From positions 32,509,668 through 32,573,667 of the forward strand of contig NC_092569.1 in assembly GCF_037975245.1 (NCBI RefSeq): a stretch of 64,000 nt of DNA, in the 5' to 3' direction. Positions within the stretch are counted from its first letter, which is position 1; each line of letters begins with the position of its first letter. This DNA is from Apostichopus japonicus. Its lineage: Eukaryota > Echinodermata > Holothuroidea > Aspidochirotida > Stichopodidae. Position numbers and translations under genes: made by a program. The notes below the pieces were generated by a model. That model worked only from the letters and a program-made list of their open reading frames with translations, ran no database searches and was not told the DNA's origin. Positions 23,644 to 37,900 of the stretch are shown piece after piece.

Positions 23644-23849
23644 TCAGGGAACATCTACAGGCTCTCTCTTCACTTTGTGTTTGTGCTTCTTGTTCTTCTT
23701 TTTCTTCTTATGGACGTCTGGGTCGGAGACTGAGGTCCGAGACTCTGAGAATTGAGGTTCTGACGGACCTCCCAGTCCCGACGCAGAACCAGCCGTGGAT
23801 GACAGACTGGGGAAGCTATCCCTTGAGCTGTCCATGTCTTCTAATAAAC
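23644..23849 (-). CDS. TAF2: TAF2 exon 21 (terminal, Lys/His-rich tail and stop)
   Basis: Acceptor tattttgacag|GTTTATT, stop TGA at 23646-23644. A Ser-rich stretch is followed by [12 protein letters not shown] and then VKREPVDVP. The Lys/His run is the hallmark of the vertebrate TAF2 C-terminus. Confidence 0.93.
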
Positions 23850-26800
23850 CTGTCAAAATAAATGAGATTTCAACATCAGCACAATTAAAAACAAAAATAA
23901 ATATGCTATGAAATTCTGTCTTGCCAATTATGTTTTATTTTGTACATTTATTTATTCAATGGAAAAGAACAAAGAAATTTATGGCTTGAATATGAGTCAT
24001 ACCAGTAACCAGTTAGTTAGTAACCAGCAACCAGAAACAAGCCCAATTCTCTAGCACCTGAGCTATACAGTCCTTAGTTGGTCGCAATCCCTACATAGAC
24101 ATTTCTTGTATCCCAGAGGTTACTGGTTCCAATCTCATTCTAGCCATAAATTTCTTTGGTCTTTGTTTATAATTTTGTAGTCAGTTTTCTGTTGTTCATT
24201 TACTCGTATTTTAATTGATAAGGGTTGAATATGGTGAAAAGGAAACTAAATTTGATGCACAGTATTATTCAGGGGCAGGAATATCTTCTTATACACCTTA
24301 AGACTGAGACCATACAACAGTTTTCATGTTGGAGTTACATTGCTGAACCAACAATAACATATTAGTTTAAATGTTAGCATTTCTAATGAATTCAGCATAG
24401 CAAATTTCTTCTTTCCCCAACTGGCCACCAACAAAATTTAAAATCTTATGAATGAGGTTTCATGAACACCTTTATGAAAATAAAAAAATCAGGAAATATT
24501 ATTCTGTGAGTAAAATTCCTAATTTTGAAGCAACTTTCAGTTTTGACTCAAATAAAAGACAAAAAACAACTTTGGGCTATAAAATATGACTTATTTGGTG
24601 CAAATCTCACCCATGACTGGTGACGACGAGATGGATTCTTCCTTGACGCTGTCACCACCAGGGGTGGGGGGCGCTCCGTAATCGGACAAATTCTCCCCAG
24701 GGGTAGGAGGTCTTTCGTCCTCGCTCTTGACCATTACATCGACAAAGGTCTCCTCCTGAAAACAAGGAAGAAATTAAGAGGAATCTGAAGCAAATTGTAA
24801 GACCAATGAGAGATTTTAAAAAAACATTAAAAAGACGAACAAACTTTATATATGCATTAGGAAGAGACCTCACAAAAGACTACTATACATTACAAGCCAG
24901 TATTAAAGGGATATTTACAGTGGCTGTAGTTGATTGAGCTGAAATAATGGAAATTTCTACATGTTTAGGTCAGACCCCTCTCTCATCCTCATAGCATTTT
25001 TGTACGGGCAGGGATATGAATATTTGCAAATATAGTGGTATTTTGTGGATTATGCATCTGGCAATACAGAGTGAATAATGTCAGCATGGCAATTCAGCTG
25101 AAAATGTGCTCTTTATTTTTCTTTATAATATTTAACTCATTTATCACACATGAAAATTATTTTGCTGCAAAAATGTTACATTTTGATGAAATTCCATAAT
25201 ACAGAGAACATTGACATCTCAGCAATATTCCCAAATATTACTTGTGTCACGGCTCAATCAAAGTGAGGATTTTAAAAGAAAATTAAAGCTTTAGAAGACC
25301 GTTTATCGCTCTGACATCACAGACTACCTACTTTGATCAATTCCAGGGAAGAAATGAGGGTTCAATCCATCCAAAATACGATGCAATCATTCAGCCATAT
25401 CTTGAGATGGGTTTTTAAAGTAAAGATGTCAAATATTTTTCTCTTACATATGAGTGTCACATTGACTGCCACAAAGATATCCCTTTACAAAGATGTCCCT
25501 TTACAAAGATGTCCCTTTACAAAGATGTCCCTTTACAAAGATGTCCCTTTACAAAGATGTCCCTTTACAAAGATGTCCCTTTACAAAGATGTCCCTTTAC
25601 AAAGATGTCCCTTTACAAAGATGTCCCTTTACAAAGATGTCCCTTTACAAAGATGTCCCTTTACAAAGATGTCCCTTTACAAAGATGTCCCTTTACAAAG
25701 ATGTCCCTTTACAAAGATGTCCCTTTACAAAGATGTCCCTTTACAAAGATGTCCCTTTACAGGAATTTATGTATATATATATATATATATAAGTGCAATT
25801 CAGAGAATAAACTGATGTAAAGCATTAATACAGAGAATAAAATACTACTGAGATAAAACAAAATACTACTGAATCGTACATGTAGTCATATCCAACTCTG
25901 GTCTGAGTTGATATTGTTTCTAACTGCTCCACTACAAAATATGAATACTAACACACCATTCAACAGAGTGATAGTTCAGACCTATTGAGTACCACTCAAT
26001 CAAATTAAGCCAGCAAACACCAGGCAAAATATTACTAAATCTAACTATATTTGTTAAAAATAAGCAGAGTTAGTAGCAAACAACAACTGTGACTGCTCAA
26101 GGACAATCTCAACAAAAAATACTGTCAACAACTTTTGTTTGGAAGAGAAATTACTTTCAAAATGAATACTTTAACTCCTCCCACCCCCCCCCCCCTCCCT
26201 CCTGCACACTCAAAAACCTGTCTCACAAAATAAAAATAAAATCATTTTTGTTTGAGTACCTCATTGAACCATTCTATGGCCCACCCCCTCCCCAGCACCC
26301 CCCCCCCCACCCCCTCCAAACCCTCAACAGGTCCTCGTTGTGTGTAATGAGTTGTGATATTATATCAAACTGTTATCAATCACTTTATTATCTGTGTAGT
26401 CCAAGTCAGTTTAAATAATGCATTATAAACTTGCTTTGTGGAAGGGAGCCCTCACTTTCATAAAGTAAAGTGTACTTTACATATGTATGTATATATATGT
26501 TACACAGTGAACCATGCATTTCTGTACAGGCAAAGACTGACATATCATGTCTCTTCAAGATTTATGACAGATTTTATACTTTTTGTTCTCAAGCTAAGCT
26601 ATTACTCACACTGATTGAGCAAAGTTTAAAGTCTACTTTCAACCTGTAAATAACACTCTGATTTAGGTCATCTCCAGTTTGGTTCTAATAAAAGACACCA
26701 TTTTTATTTAACTATTTATAAAAGTGACAAAGTTGCCCACATAACACCTAGATCTCCAGTTCTTTTGTTTTCATTAAAATGGGTGCGGTGATAGTTAACT

Positions 26801-29800
26801 GTATCACTGGGAACTCATTTTCAAAAAAGGCCCAAAACCCACCTACTTCCAATTCTTACAAACTACTAGGCCAAGTTTAGAACATACCAAACCTAACATT
26901 AATCAGCAAACTATGTATGATTCTAAGTGAACAATTTGCAGTTTCACACAAAAAAAGGAGACATCAATTCCCATGAAATGTGGAACTTTTGCAGTTAGCA
27001 TTGGGGGCCCTATCCAGATATGATTATTGATGTCTTAGCTGCATATAAGCAATGGGATCATCATCCCACTGTGCAGTAGTTTATTACAAACCTGATCGCT
27101 CATTCTGGCCATCTTTGCCTCTACCGGTGATACGAGAGGCGAGGAGGCCTTCCTCTTACGATCTTCATGAGAAGTTTCGGACACTGCATCGTCCTCTAAA
27201 GGCAGAGGTTCCTGAAGGAAGTAATTGAAACAGAGATTGATGACAAAGGAAACAGCCAGAGATGGAGGCAAGTCCCTCCTCCATGAACAAGAGGTTAATG
27301 GTGAACCACTTTGTATATGGAAAAGTTTACAAGACTATGAGTGATGAATATTGAATATTCAGTAGTACAAAGCATGCATATGCATTACCTATTACTAACA
27401 ATAAGTGAAATGGAGATTGATTACAAGGGAAACAGCCAGAGATGAAGGCAAGTCCCTCCTCCAAGAAGAAAAGGTTAATGGTGAACCACTTTGTATATGG
27501 GAAAGTTTACAAGACTATGAGGGATGAATATTAAATATGCAGTATAATGCATGTATATGCATGACCTATACAAACAAGTAGCATTACATAATTTGCACGA
27601 CAGATCTCACTGATATAAAGTGTAAAAAGGAACCAAAACTATGACATATTTGACACTAAATATATGAAAGGTGTAAAGTAGTTATTAACCAGGATTTATT
27701 CATACTTCATACGGCTATGAGAATTCAGAGTATTTGTTGGACACAATATGAAGGTTAAAGAGCAGGTAGCTATGATCATCAATGCTAGAAATCAACAGGA
27801 TTATTTAACTTTCTTTTTAATGAAAAAGTCCTCTCTCTAGAGAATTTTGTCATTTTTTTGGTTGCTTTCTTTATAAGCGCCTTGGTTCTCCTGTCTGCAA
27901 TGTAGTAACAATTAGGGACATGTAGAACGGTAAGGATCGAAGACAGAAACATTTTTACGAAAGGCGAAAATTAACAAATTTAAATTAGGGCGTATGCTGA
28001 TCAACTGCAGGAATATTGGTGAAATATTCAGTTTTTTCTATGTTTTGACACAAACATTTAACTTTCGGTAGATAATTGTTTAGGGATCTTGCAAAACTGT
28101 TTTACTTTTGTTCAGGCTGTGATTTATTTGTACTGTACCTCTGGAATTGGTTCTACTTCAACAGGTTCGTCTGGAGGATCCTGTACTGTATTGAGAAGAG
28201 CCTTCTTCTGTTTTAGATTTACAACCATTCCAAGCTATTACAAAAGAGAAAATATGTCAGTAAACAATGGAAACTGAATTGGAATTCAAAGCACTAAACT
28301 TTTCAAGAGAAACAAAACACATTCTTTGATCTATCCTGTTTTGCATTGGTTCCAGACTACCAGATATATGTTCAGACAAACACACATGGTCTTTGAAGTT
28401 GACAAAAGAGATACACCTTCATCTTACCCAAAGGTATCATTCAAGAACATTACTATTACCATAGAAATAACTTTATAATTTGGATGATCCAGGGAAGAGA
28501 ATCCATATTTCCTATATGGTATGTGATGCATTGTGGGCTTTGCATGGCTAGTCTTGTTCAGCTCCCCAGTTTAACATGTGATCCATGGCACGTCAATATT
28601 AACAGCCACATTGTATTGCCCATGGAGAGTTTACATTTTAACACCCATGTTGTGTTATCCATGGATAGTTTACATTTTAATATCCAGATTGTGTTATCCA
28701 TGGATAGTTCCATTTTAACACCCATGTTGTGTTATCCATGGATAGTTTACATTTTAACACCCATGTTGTGTTATCCATTGACAGTTACACTTTAACACCC
28801 ACGTTGTGTTATCCATTGAAAGTTTACATTTATAACACCCATGTTGTACTAGTTATCCATGGAAAGTTTACATTTTCACATCCATGTTGTGTCATCCTTG
28901 GAAAGTCTATTTTAACACTCAATTTGTGTTATCCATGGATAGTTTACATTTATAACACCCATGTTGTACGTGTTTTCCATTGGTAGTTAACATTTTAGCA
29001 CCCACGTTGTGTTATCCATTGTCACTTACATTTATAACACCCATATTGTATGTGTTATCCATTGGTAGTTAACATTTTAACACCCATGTTGTGTTATTCA
29101 TGAACTGTTTACATTTTCACATCCACAAGGAGAGTCTATACTAACATCTGTGTTGTATTAAACATGGCAAGTATTCATTAACATCCATGTCGTGTTATCC
29201 ATGGAGACTCCTTCCCTCTCCCCCCCCCTTCCCCCCCCCCTGTCTCTTCACTCTTCTTCCTTCCAACCATCCATCCTTTGACAATATGAGTTAAAAGTGT
29301 TTTACTCACCTCAGGTTTAGGGAGGCAGGACGGACGGCTCATACCATAAAGCTTGAATAAGAGATCTACAACATCACAGCGCAGTCTGCAGTCGTGCGAG
29401 CTTCCAGAACTGAATCAAAATAAACACAAGGTGAAGTCATAAAAGTTAAACCTACCAACTAGATTACTACTGAAAAATCAATGCATGAATATCGTATAGG
29501 ATAAAGCCAGTGAAAACTTCAGCAATGACAATTCCAGATAGAATCTCGGTTATCTATCTATTAACTCTTTGATGAGTGAACAATATAGCAATAAATATTG
29601 CAATTATATCGTTAACGACTGAAGAATATTTCTGCACCAGTTAGATATCATACACTAACAGGCATTCTTCACTGAAAGCAAATAACAATTATATACAGCA
29701 AATTTATATACAGCAATAAATATACAGCAATAATATACAGCAAAAATATACAGCAAAAAATATATACAGCAATATACAGTTATATACAGCAAATTTACAA

Positions 29801-32800
29801 AATTATGCAGGAAATGCATAAATAAGAAACAGTCCTTATGCACTCTTAATGTTTATCATCAATAATATTTGCCCATGTTTTGCATAAATTATTATTATTA
29901 TTACTTATTATTATAGAGGTGATGCCTGGATATTCTGTTAACCAATGCTGACAGAGCAACAGTGTCAAACAAAGTTGTTACCAAAATATCACCAGAATTA
30001 CATCACACAAGCAGCCAGTCAACTTTAAACTTTATTCAACTTTAATGGGTGTGAAGACTCGCGCAAAAAGAAACATCTAATGCCGGTCATCTGACCTAGT
30101 TTCGAATGAGGTGTAACAGAAGTGTTAGACACCACCATTGATCCCAGAAAATACACACACAGCTTGCTATCGTCTGTAATTAGTCACTAGTGTACAGTCA
30201 GTACATACAGCTGCGGTCAATACCCACAGCACAGTGTACAAACGATACAGCAATCATCTCGGGTCCAGCTAAAGATAACAAGGTATCACGTTTCATTACT
30301 GTCTGCATTTTGTAGCGACAAGAGAAAAATTTCACTTGCAAGTAACTGAAAGTTAACTTTTTAAAGATGGCAGCATGCTTTTTGGGGAGAGTCTTCAATG
30401 CCTTAAAAAAGGTTGGTCGGAATCTATGTAAACCACCCATGCATGACACAATCTCTTGTCTACTGTAATTCTTACTTCATGTACAACCACAGCCTCTCTA
30501 CCAGAGTCTCGGTACTGAGGGGTGAGGAGGCTTCTCGTTGGCTAAATGGTGGATTCTCAATCAGGAGTGATAGGATCTTGTGTCTAAAGGGAACAAAGAA
30601 GGTGAATAATGTAAGGCACCTCAAATGGAAGTAAGCGATACAAATATGATAACGGCTGATTGTTATTAATACTACTACTACAGATTCGGTTATCTTTGAG
30701 TTTTCATATCTTTGATATTTTCGCAACTTAGCTCGGATTTTCTGGACACTCTCTTTAAATTCTTCGAGTTCTGTTAGATTCTATGTTCAGAAGAGACTAT
30801 TTATGACATTTCGTGGACTATCCCCTGACTCTAGAACAAATATCCAATGACATTGGAGCACTATCCGTTAACTCATGCCACACACCCTCCATACCTGGTC
30901 TGCTATCCAATAAATCTGTCAGGTTTACACATGTATGCTGGGTTAAATAGGGAAAGCATCGTTTATGTAGAGCTGTGAACATATTAGCTTTCATTGTGCA
31001 TGACAAAGTAGCTTACAATAATGAACATCTAAATTACATCTAAATTACACAGGAGCATCAAGTGGTTTTAACTAGTACACAACGTCAAATGAAAACAAAT
31101 TAACAAAAGATATCCTAAAACATGCATTTAAAGTTCATAAAAAACCTTGAAATCTCTATGAAATACACCCAATTCCCCTAGTGCTACCATCCATAACAGC
31201 CACTTCAGACACCCCTGGTCACCTGCAGCCCCCAGCCTGCTCCTCCCCCCCCCCAACCGACCCCTTTCTCTATCCTTGCTTTCCAAGGTTTGGTCTAATT
31301 TCTGTTTTTTATCTCTGATACTTACTTCATGTAAGGCACAGGATCTTGTTCTGCTAGGTCCAGAAGCCAACTAAGAATATCTCCATTGTTTTCAACTGTT
31401 GCAAACAAAAGTAAACACATAATAAGAAGAATTAAATGAATGAATACAAAATAACGTGAAAAAAAATATAATCAGAGAAAAGAAAGTGACAGCAGAGACT
31501 TTAAGCTCTGTGAATAAATAGAAAATAAAAAATAAATTAATTGAGAGGGTTAGTACCAAAATACAAGATATCATCACAGTAAATTGATTATATAAAGAAA
31601 GATAGCATTTATGCTAATTCTGAAGTTCTGAAGTCAGGGTAAGGTTGAAAGAAACAGAAGATTATTTGTAAGGTTTTTATCCTTCACTTCACAAATTAAA
31701 TGCCACTTTCTTGGTTACAAAGGGACCAGACCAGAAAAGTATCCACTTATTTCTGGTTCCTCTCCTTCCATCTCACATATATATTATTTCAATACTCTAT
31801 ATTTACTGTTTACTGTATTTGATACCATCTATATTTATCCTATACTGTTCAAAATGTAAAATAATGGAATGTAGCAAATAAGTTCAATTTCAATTCAATT
31901 CACATGCACAAAAAAAGGTCAATTTTCTTCATTTGAATAGATCATGAATATTTAAGAAATAGATGTGGTATCAAAGAACTCTCAGCTCTCTGAGACATTT
32001 TAATCAACTACAAAATTTATTGTAAAACTTGTGTTATCCACAGTTACAATATGCCACCATCCCACCCCCATCCCATCTGTTATAGATTTAAAGTATTTGA
32101 AATTTGTTGATCGATTCTGGTGATTCATGATTCATAAATGAAGGTAGGAACATTGTTGTTGGGTTTTTTTTGGGTGTTTGTTTTCTGGTGACAGACCACT
32201 ACTAGAAAGCCACTATAAAGATTTCTGATTGAAGAACAAGTGGAAAGATTAAAACATTAGGGACTTCAAGTTTTTCTTCAATATAATTTTGCTTCAAAAC
32301 TTGATGGTTTTACAGGGATTTCTGGCATGACAATTTCTGGAATGCATTGTTTGTTGGAAATAATCTTCCTTTGTTTTGTTCGATGACCCTTGACCTCCTG
32401 AAGGGAATTTGACAGAACTTCATTGTTTTATGATATTAGCATCACAACCATTTTCATGGAATCCAGCCAGATCGCAATCTACGTGGAGGCTATGTCAAAG
32501 TTCAATAGAAATATATCTACACGCATCTATAAAACGATCTTGGCAACAAGCCGTCCCGTCCAAAACAATGCTAAAAGGTTACATAAAATAAAATGAATAA
32601 ATACAGTATATAAATGCTCTTAAATCTTCTGAAAATGTGACAAACTTCCATAAACTTTTGTATTAAAGAAATAAAATAGTAAATTAAAAAACTTCATCTG
32701 CTTGGAAAGTAATAACCTCTCAAGGAATTCATGGAGCTTTTTCTATCAACAATTACTGCATTTTAAATAGCCGCTTCACATCTTTAACAAATATCAAACT

Positions 32801-34875
32801 TGGAGACACATATAACACCCCTCTATACAAATGAAAAAATCCATTTCCTTTCTTGCAAACAACTTTTCAACTCCCTGTCTGCAAATGAATCAAGCCAATT
32901 CTGACGTTTAACAAAGCAGATTAACAGGATTTCCTTATTCAAACAGAGAAATAAAATTCTGTTCTTTTTTTTTCTTTAAATTTATACTGACAATTTTTTC
33001 AGGATAAAAGTTGGATGTTTCAGGAAAACCTTTCATTCTGATGAATGAACAATTTCAACACACACACATACAAATAAAGTAACAAATATATTCAAGAAGA
33101 GATAACAAAAATATCCAACAAGTTAACCAACAAAATAGTTTAAACAAAGGTTTTTTAAAAGAAATTTTTCACAAAATGATATGAAGAAATTTTGAAGAAT
33201 GAGTTGGGGGAGGGGAGGGGTAGGTAAAGGAAGGAGAGGGGGAGGGGGAGGGGGGAAGGGGATGAAGGATAGAGGGTTTGGAAGGAAAAGGAAAGTAAAT
33301 TATGGGGGGACGAACAGCATAAAGGGGATACAAGTTCAGCATAATAATTGGGACCATTTTCAGATAAATATGAACTTGCAGGAATAAGAAAGCTCTGCAG
33401 AAATTAAAAAGAATTGTATTTATTAGTTTACACAAGCTTGCTATCACAAGATGAATCAAAATAGATTTGCAACATAAAAATGATTAATCAGCATTTCTTC
33501 TTTTCAATGATAAACAAATAACAGCATGAAATAATTGATTGACGTTTTCATACAGTGTGGCATAAACACACTGAAATATGTCTTTTGGCTGCAATCCAAA
33601 TTTGGATATTGTCATTTGATAACAGCGTGTTCAAGATTCTGTGCAGGAATCAAATCTATGTTACTTCCTTGTCTTGCTCTATTAGTTGCAAATATCTCAG
33701 ATCAAAACTGAATAATTAATTGATTTCATAAAACATGTCTGGCTTATTGTTCATAAACTAGATTCTTCCATGAGTTTGTTTGTGTAATGAAAGTATTTAT
33801 TAAAAATATCCTAAATAACAAACAAAACAACATATCAACGCCAGGTTCTCCTATGAAAAATCCTGCCTTTTTTTTTGAGGCAAGGGGGGGGGGGGAGGGG
33901 GAGGAATAATCAAATCTCTTTTAAACTTTATCACCACTCTAAAGTACTTAAAAATGTATCATCTGTTCTGTTTCTTTTCTCCATCTTTCAATAGCTTCAC
34001 TACTAAAGTTGTAAATTAAAGGCAACTGTCAGAACCTAATTCATCTGACATTTCTAGTTCAGATCCTACAGGTCTAAGATCCCCTTGAGCATCTGAACAT
34101 TGCAATAAAAAAAATGTGTGTCTTTCTGCCCAAGTTTGTCTTAGATATACATGTACAGTACTGTAGCAAAAACTCTATTGTCTAATTTGTCTTATAATAT
34201 GTAAGACAATTTGGACAATAAAATAATTTTTGTATATTCACTCATGTCTCCAGGAAGATAGATCCTATCAAAGCTGTACCATCTTTAGAAGTATTCCTGG
34301 TACTGGTGGGCTTTTTCTTTCGGTTTTTTTGCACACTTTTCTAGTCTACAAAGTACTTGTACTTATTATTCACAAATAGTAAGTTCTCTATTTTGTTAGT
34401 ACTCTATACAGGATTGGTTACTTTTGAAATACTTCTAAAAAAAATATATACACCTGGCACAGGATAATGAAAGCATAATGTGCATAATGACAACACCGGT
34501 CACATTAGAACTATAACAGATTTGATGGCTCTAATGCAGGGAACAATTTATTCGGTATCCCATCGCAAAACTATTATGCAAATTGGTCAAATTGCTTTGC
34601 AAATTATATACATATAGCAAGTTTCTTTACATAGAAATCATAATCTTTCATTAAGTCTGGCTAATACTCCAATAAATATGACAGACAATAGATGTCAACA
34701 AACCATATATGGTAAAAATCATCTTCATTGTATGCTATCTTATACATGGTTTGTTAACATCTATCAACTGTGATATATATATTGGAGTATGAACAGGCCT
34801 TTTAGAGACAAAAATCTAGACTATTTGGACACTAACTTATTTCCTGTTGTTTTCTTCACTTATTATTGTATACAT

Positions 34876-34933
<58 letters not shown>

Positions 34934-37900
34934 TCTCTAGGAATAGATGTGTAAATGTAAAACAATAACCTTCACTGAAGAATGAAAAGGACAAATTTGT
35001 GGCAAAGTAACTTTTGACATGTAACAGAGGAATATCTAATCTATGTATCTACGTGAAGTTTTCTTTCGATTCCTACATTTTGTTTTCAAAGTTATGTTCA
35101 TTTTTGGATTATACATTTGGTACGATAAGTTAATTTGAAGTAAACAAGTGTGATATCATAGATGTAAAAATGTAAAAGAAACTTAAACAGATATTCAAAA
35201 TGTAGACTTAATTTTTTTATTTAGAAATGAATGATTGTCACAGTAGGAAAGGACTGGCTATCATTCAGGGCCAATTTTAATGGTTGTCCGGTCTTCCAAG
35301 ATGACCATATTTCTGTTCAGACAACCAACATCAGCTTTGGAGGTCATCAGACACATGACTAATTGTTTCAATACTAAACTAATTACCTCCAAATGGGTAA
35401 AATGATTAATTTGTATCATCTCTAACATTGGTTCTATTCACAAAGCATACACATCTCTCCCACAGTGTATATTGGTCTTTGCTAGTTTTCTACATTTTTA
35501 TGAAAGACCTGGTTGTCCTAGGGACATCCAGAGAAAATCCTTAAAAATGTTGCCCTGATTCATTGTAATTCTCAAACCTTCATGATCATCCAACTGAAAG
35601 TGGAAACTATACCTGAGACAATGTTAGAAGAGTGAAAAATATAGAGATAGAAATAACTTTCTTGTCATTGTGCTTCAAGTTGACTAAATGCCACAATTTC
35701 GACAAGCAATATTTGTTAAATAGTTCATGTGGGAATTGTTTGCAAGTTTTACCAAGCTACTTAAACTACTAAGTGCCTTTTATACAGGCCAAAAATAAAT
35801 TAACCGTTGCATTTTTCTTTTCCAAAAGGGTACCTCTGTCTTTGGACAGATGTTGTCTAGCTGGTCATAGCAAGTATGTCATTTATAAAACAATAAAAAC
35901 ATGTTTCCCTACAGACACAAGCTAACAGATGCATGATCTGTATAAACATTGAGATGTGCCTTTTTATCACAAATCTGCAAAAGGTTCACATATTCTACAC
36001 AAATTAAATACATTGTTTTTTAGAAGTTTAGTTGTACATAGAGCTGAGTATTTTCACAAAGAATAGTAAAATGGAATCTCTTCTGCAGATTTCCATTGTT
36101 TTAACCATTTCTTAATCAGTATTAATCGTTCACACTTCATAAGTATATTCTTTTGTGTTCATTTAATTTGTGTGTTATTTCCACTTAAACTCTAGTCATT
36201 TGTTGAAGAATTTTAAAAATCAGTAATCTTGTTTTGTCAACTTTGAGTCCTGTCTCACTTTTATTTTTCATATTTTTAATCGGAATACACACAGATCTTT
36301 TTTCATTATATAAAAATTCCAATGTATTTTCTAAAACAGTGCTCGTTTTTTGTCAATTAAGAGTCGTTTCTCTAATCTTTCTCTACGTTTGGAGTACATG
36401 TGTATTTTTTTATAATATATGTACACATATATAAATATATATATCAATATTTATGTATGATGATTTCACTTCTTCTGTTTTATCCTCTTCTATTTTACAC
36501 TGGATTTTATAAAATAAGTGAATAATATAACATGTTTTCCCTTTATTTCATATTGCAGTTCAGATATTTAGATAAAATCGCATTCAAATTTAGTTGATAT
36601 GATAGAACTTTATCAAACGTATCAAGAAAATCTGCCAAAAATTGATTAGATTACAACATATCTAACAGGGATTGCATCATGCCGAAAACGTGTCATGAGT
36701 TGGCACAATGCCATCTGCAGAAGTGACGCTTTCGTAATACGCATAACAAGGTTCAACATCCTGGTATGAAGGGAGGTTTGTTTACTGTCATAATAAGTAA
36801 AGATTACAATTTCAGGATGAATTTCTCTTGGTTTATTATTTCAACCTGGCTGACATAGCAAGATCGATTTATTCAAGGGAGGAAGTTTCAAAGTATTAAA
36901 TATGGAAGTGTACGTGATACACAGAAAGATGTATTCTTTTCAGCAGGGGAAAGGGGAGCGGGGCAGGGAGGGGGGAAGGTAATTAAAAAGAAGATATGGC
37001 AGGTTCAAAGATTGGAAAATAAGAAGGAAAAATGAGACGCTGATACTATCTACTTTGTTGCAATGAAGGGGATTGGAAGAGACCATGAAAATGTTACATT
37101 TGGTTTGGTTTGCAAGCATTGAAGCGATTTCTAATAATGATCAGGTTTACGTCCAAGCTCATAAACACAAGCCAGAGAGAATAATCTGATTCATGAAAGT
37201 GTTAATAGGTATTGTTATCGAACTGGAAATATTTAACCTATTCAAAGTTTGAAAGAAAACTTTTCCTTCCATATTTAAGTTTGTATAAATGCAGATCAAC
37301 TTCCACTTGGGAAAGCTAATAACACATTCATACAAATATAGACACAGAATGTATTTCATAAGCAAAACACATATAAACCTATCACTTACAGTATCCTTTA
37401 GAAAATATCCAAACCTATGTTCTCCCCAAGTCAGAAAGCAAGGTATTTTTAAGTAAAATCACCCAAGAAAGAACCTGGGCACGCAAAAACCCAACAACCG
37501 AACCACAGATCTGTTCTCAACCCCAGTTCCCTTGCATGAAGACTGTTTGATCATTGTCTGGTGTGTATCATGGTTCCCCTAGAAGGGGAACATAATGCTT
37601 AAAATGATCTTAGCCAAACTGAAGCGAAGCAAGGTAATGGAAGCCTGCAAAACCTTGTCAATATTGGATTAAAATCAACCAATTTAATAGATTTATTTAG
37701 CTTGCAGCGATAAACTTAGTAAACATCTTTTCTTTCTTCATCTTTTGGTTATGCAAAGAAACGTAGAGACTAGCTTCTTTATAAGGAGGTTAAAAATATT
37801 AAAATATTGATATTTATGTCATAATAATCTTCAAAGATATTGGACTTTTACTTTCACAATGTCACTATATTAAACAGATATGAGGAGTACTTTATGCATA

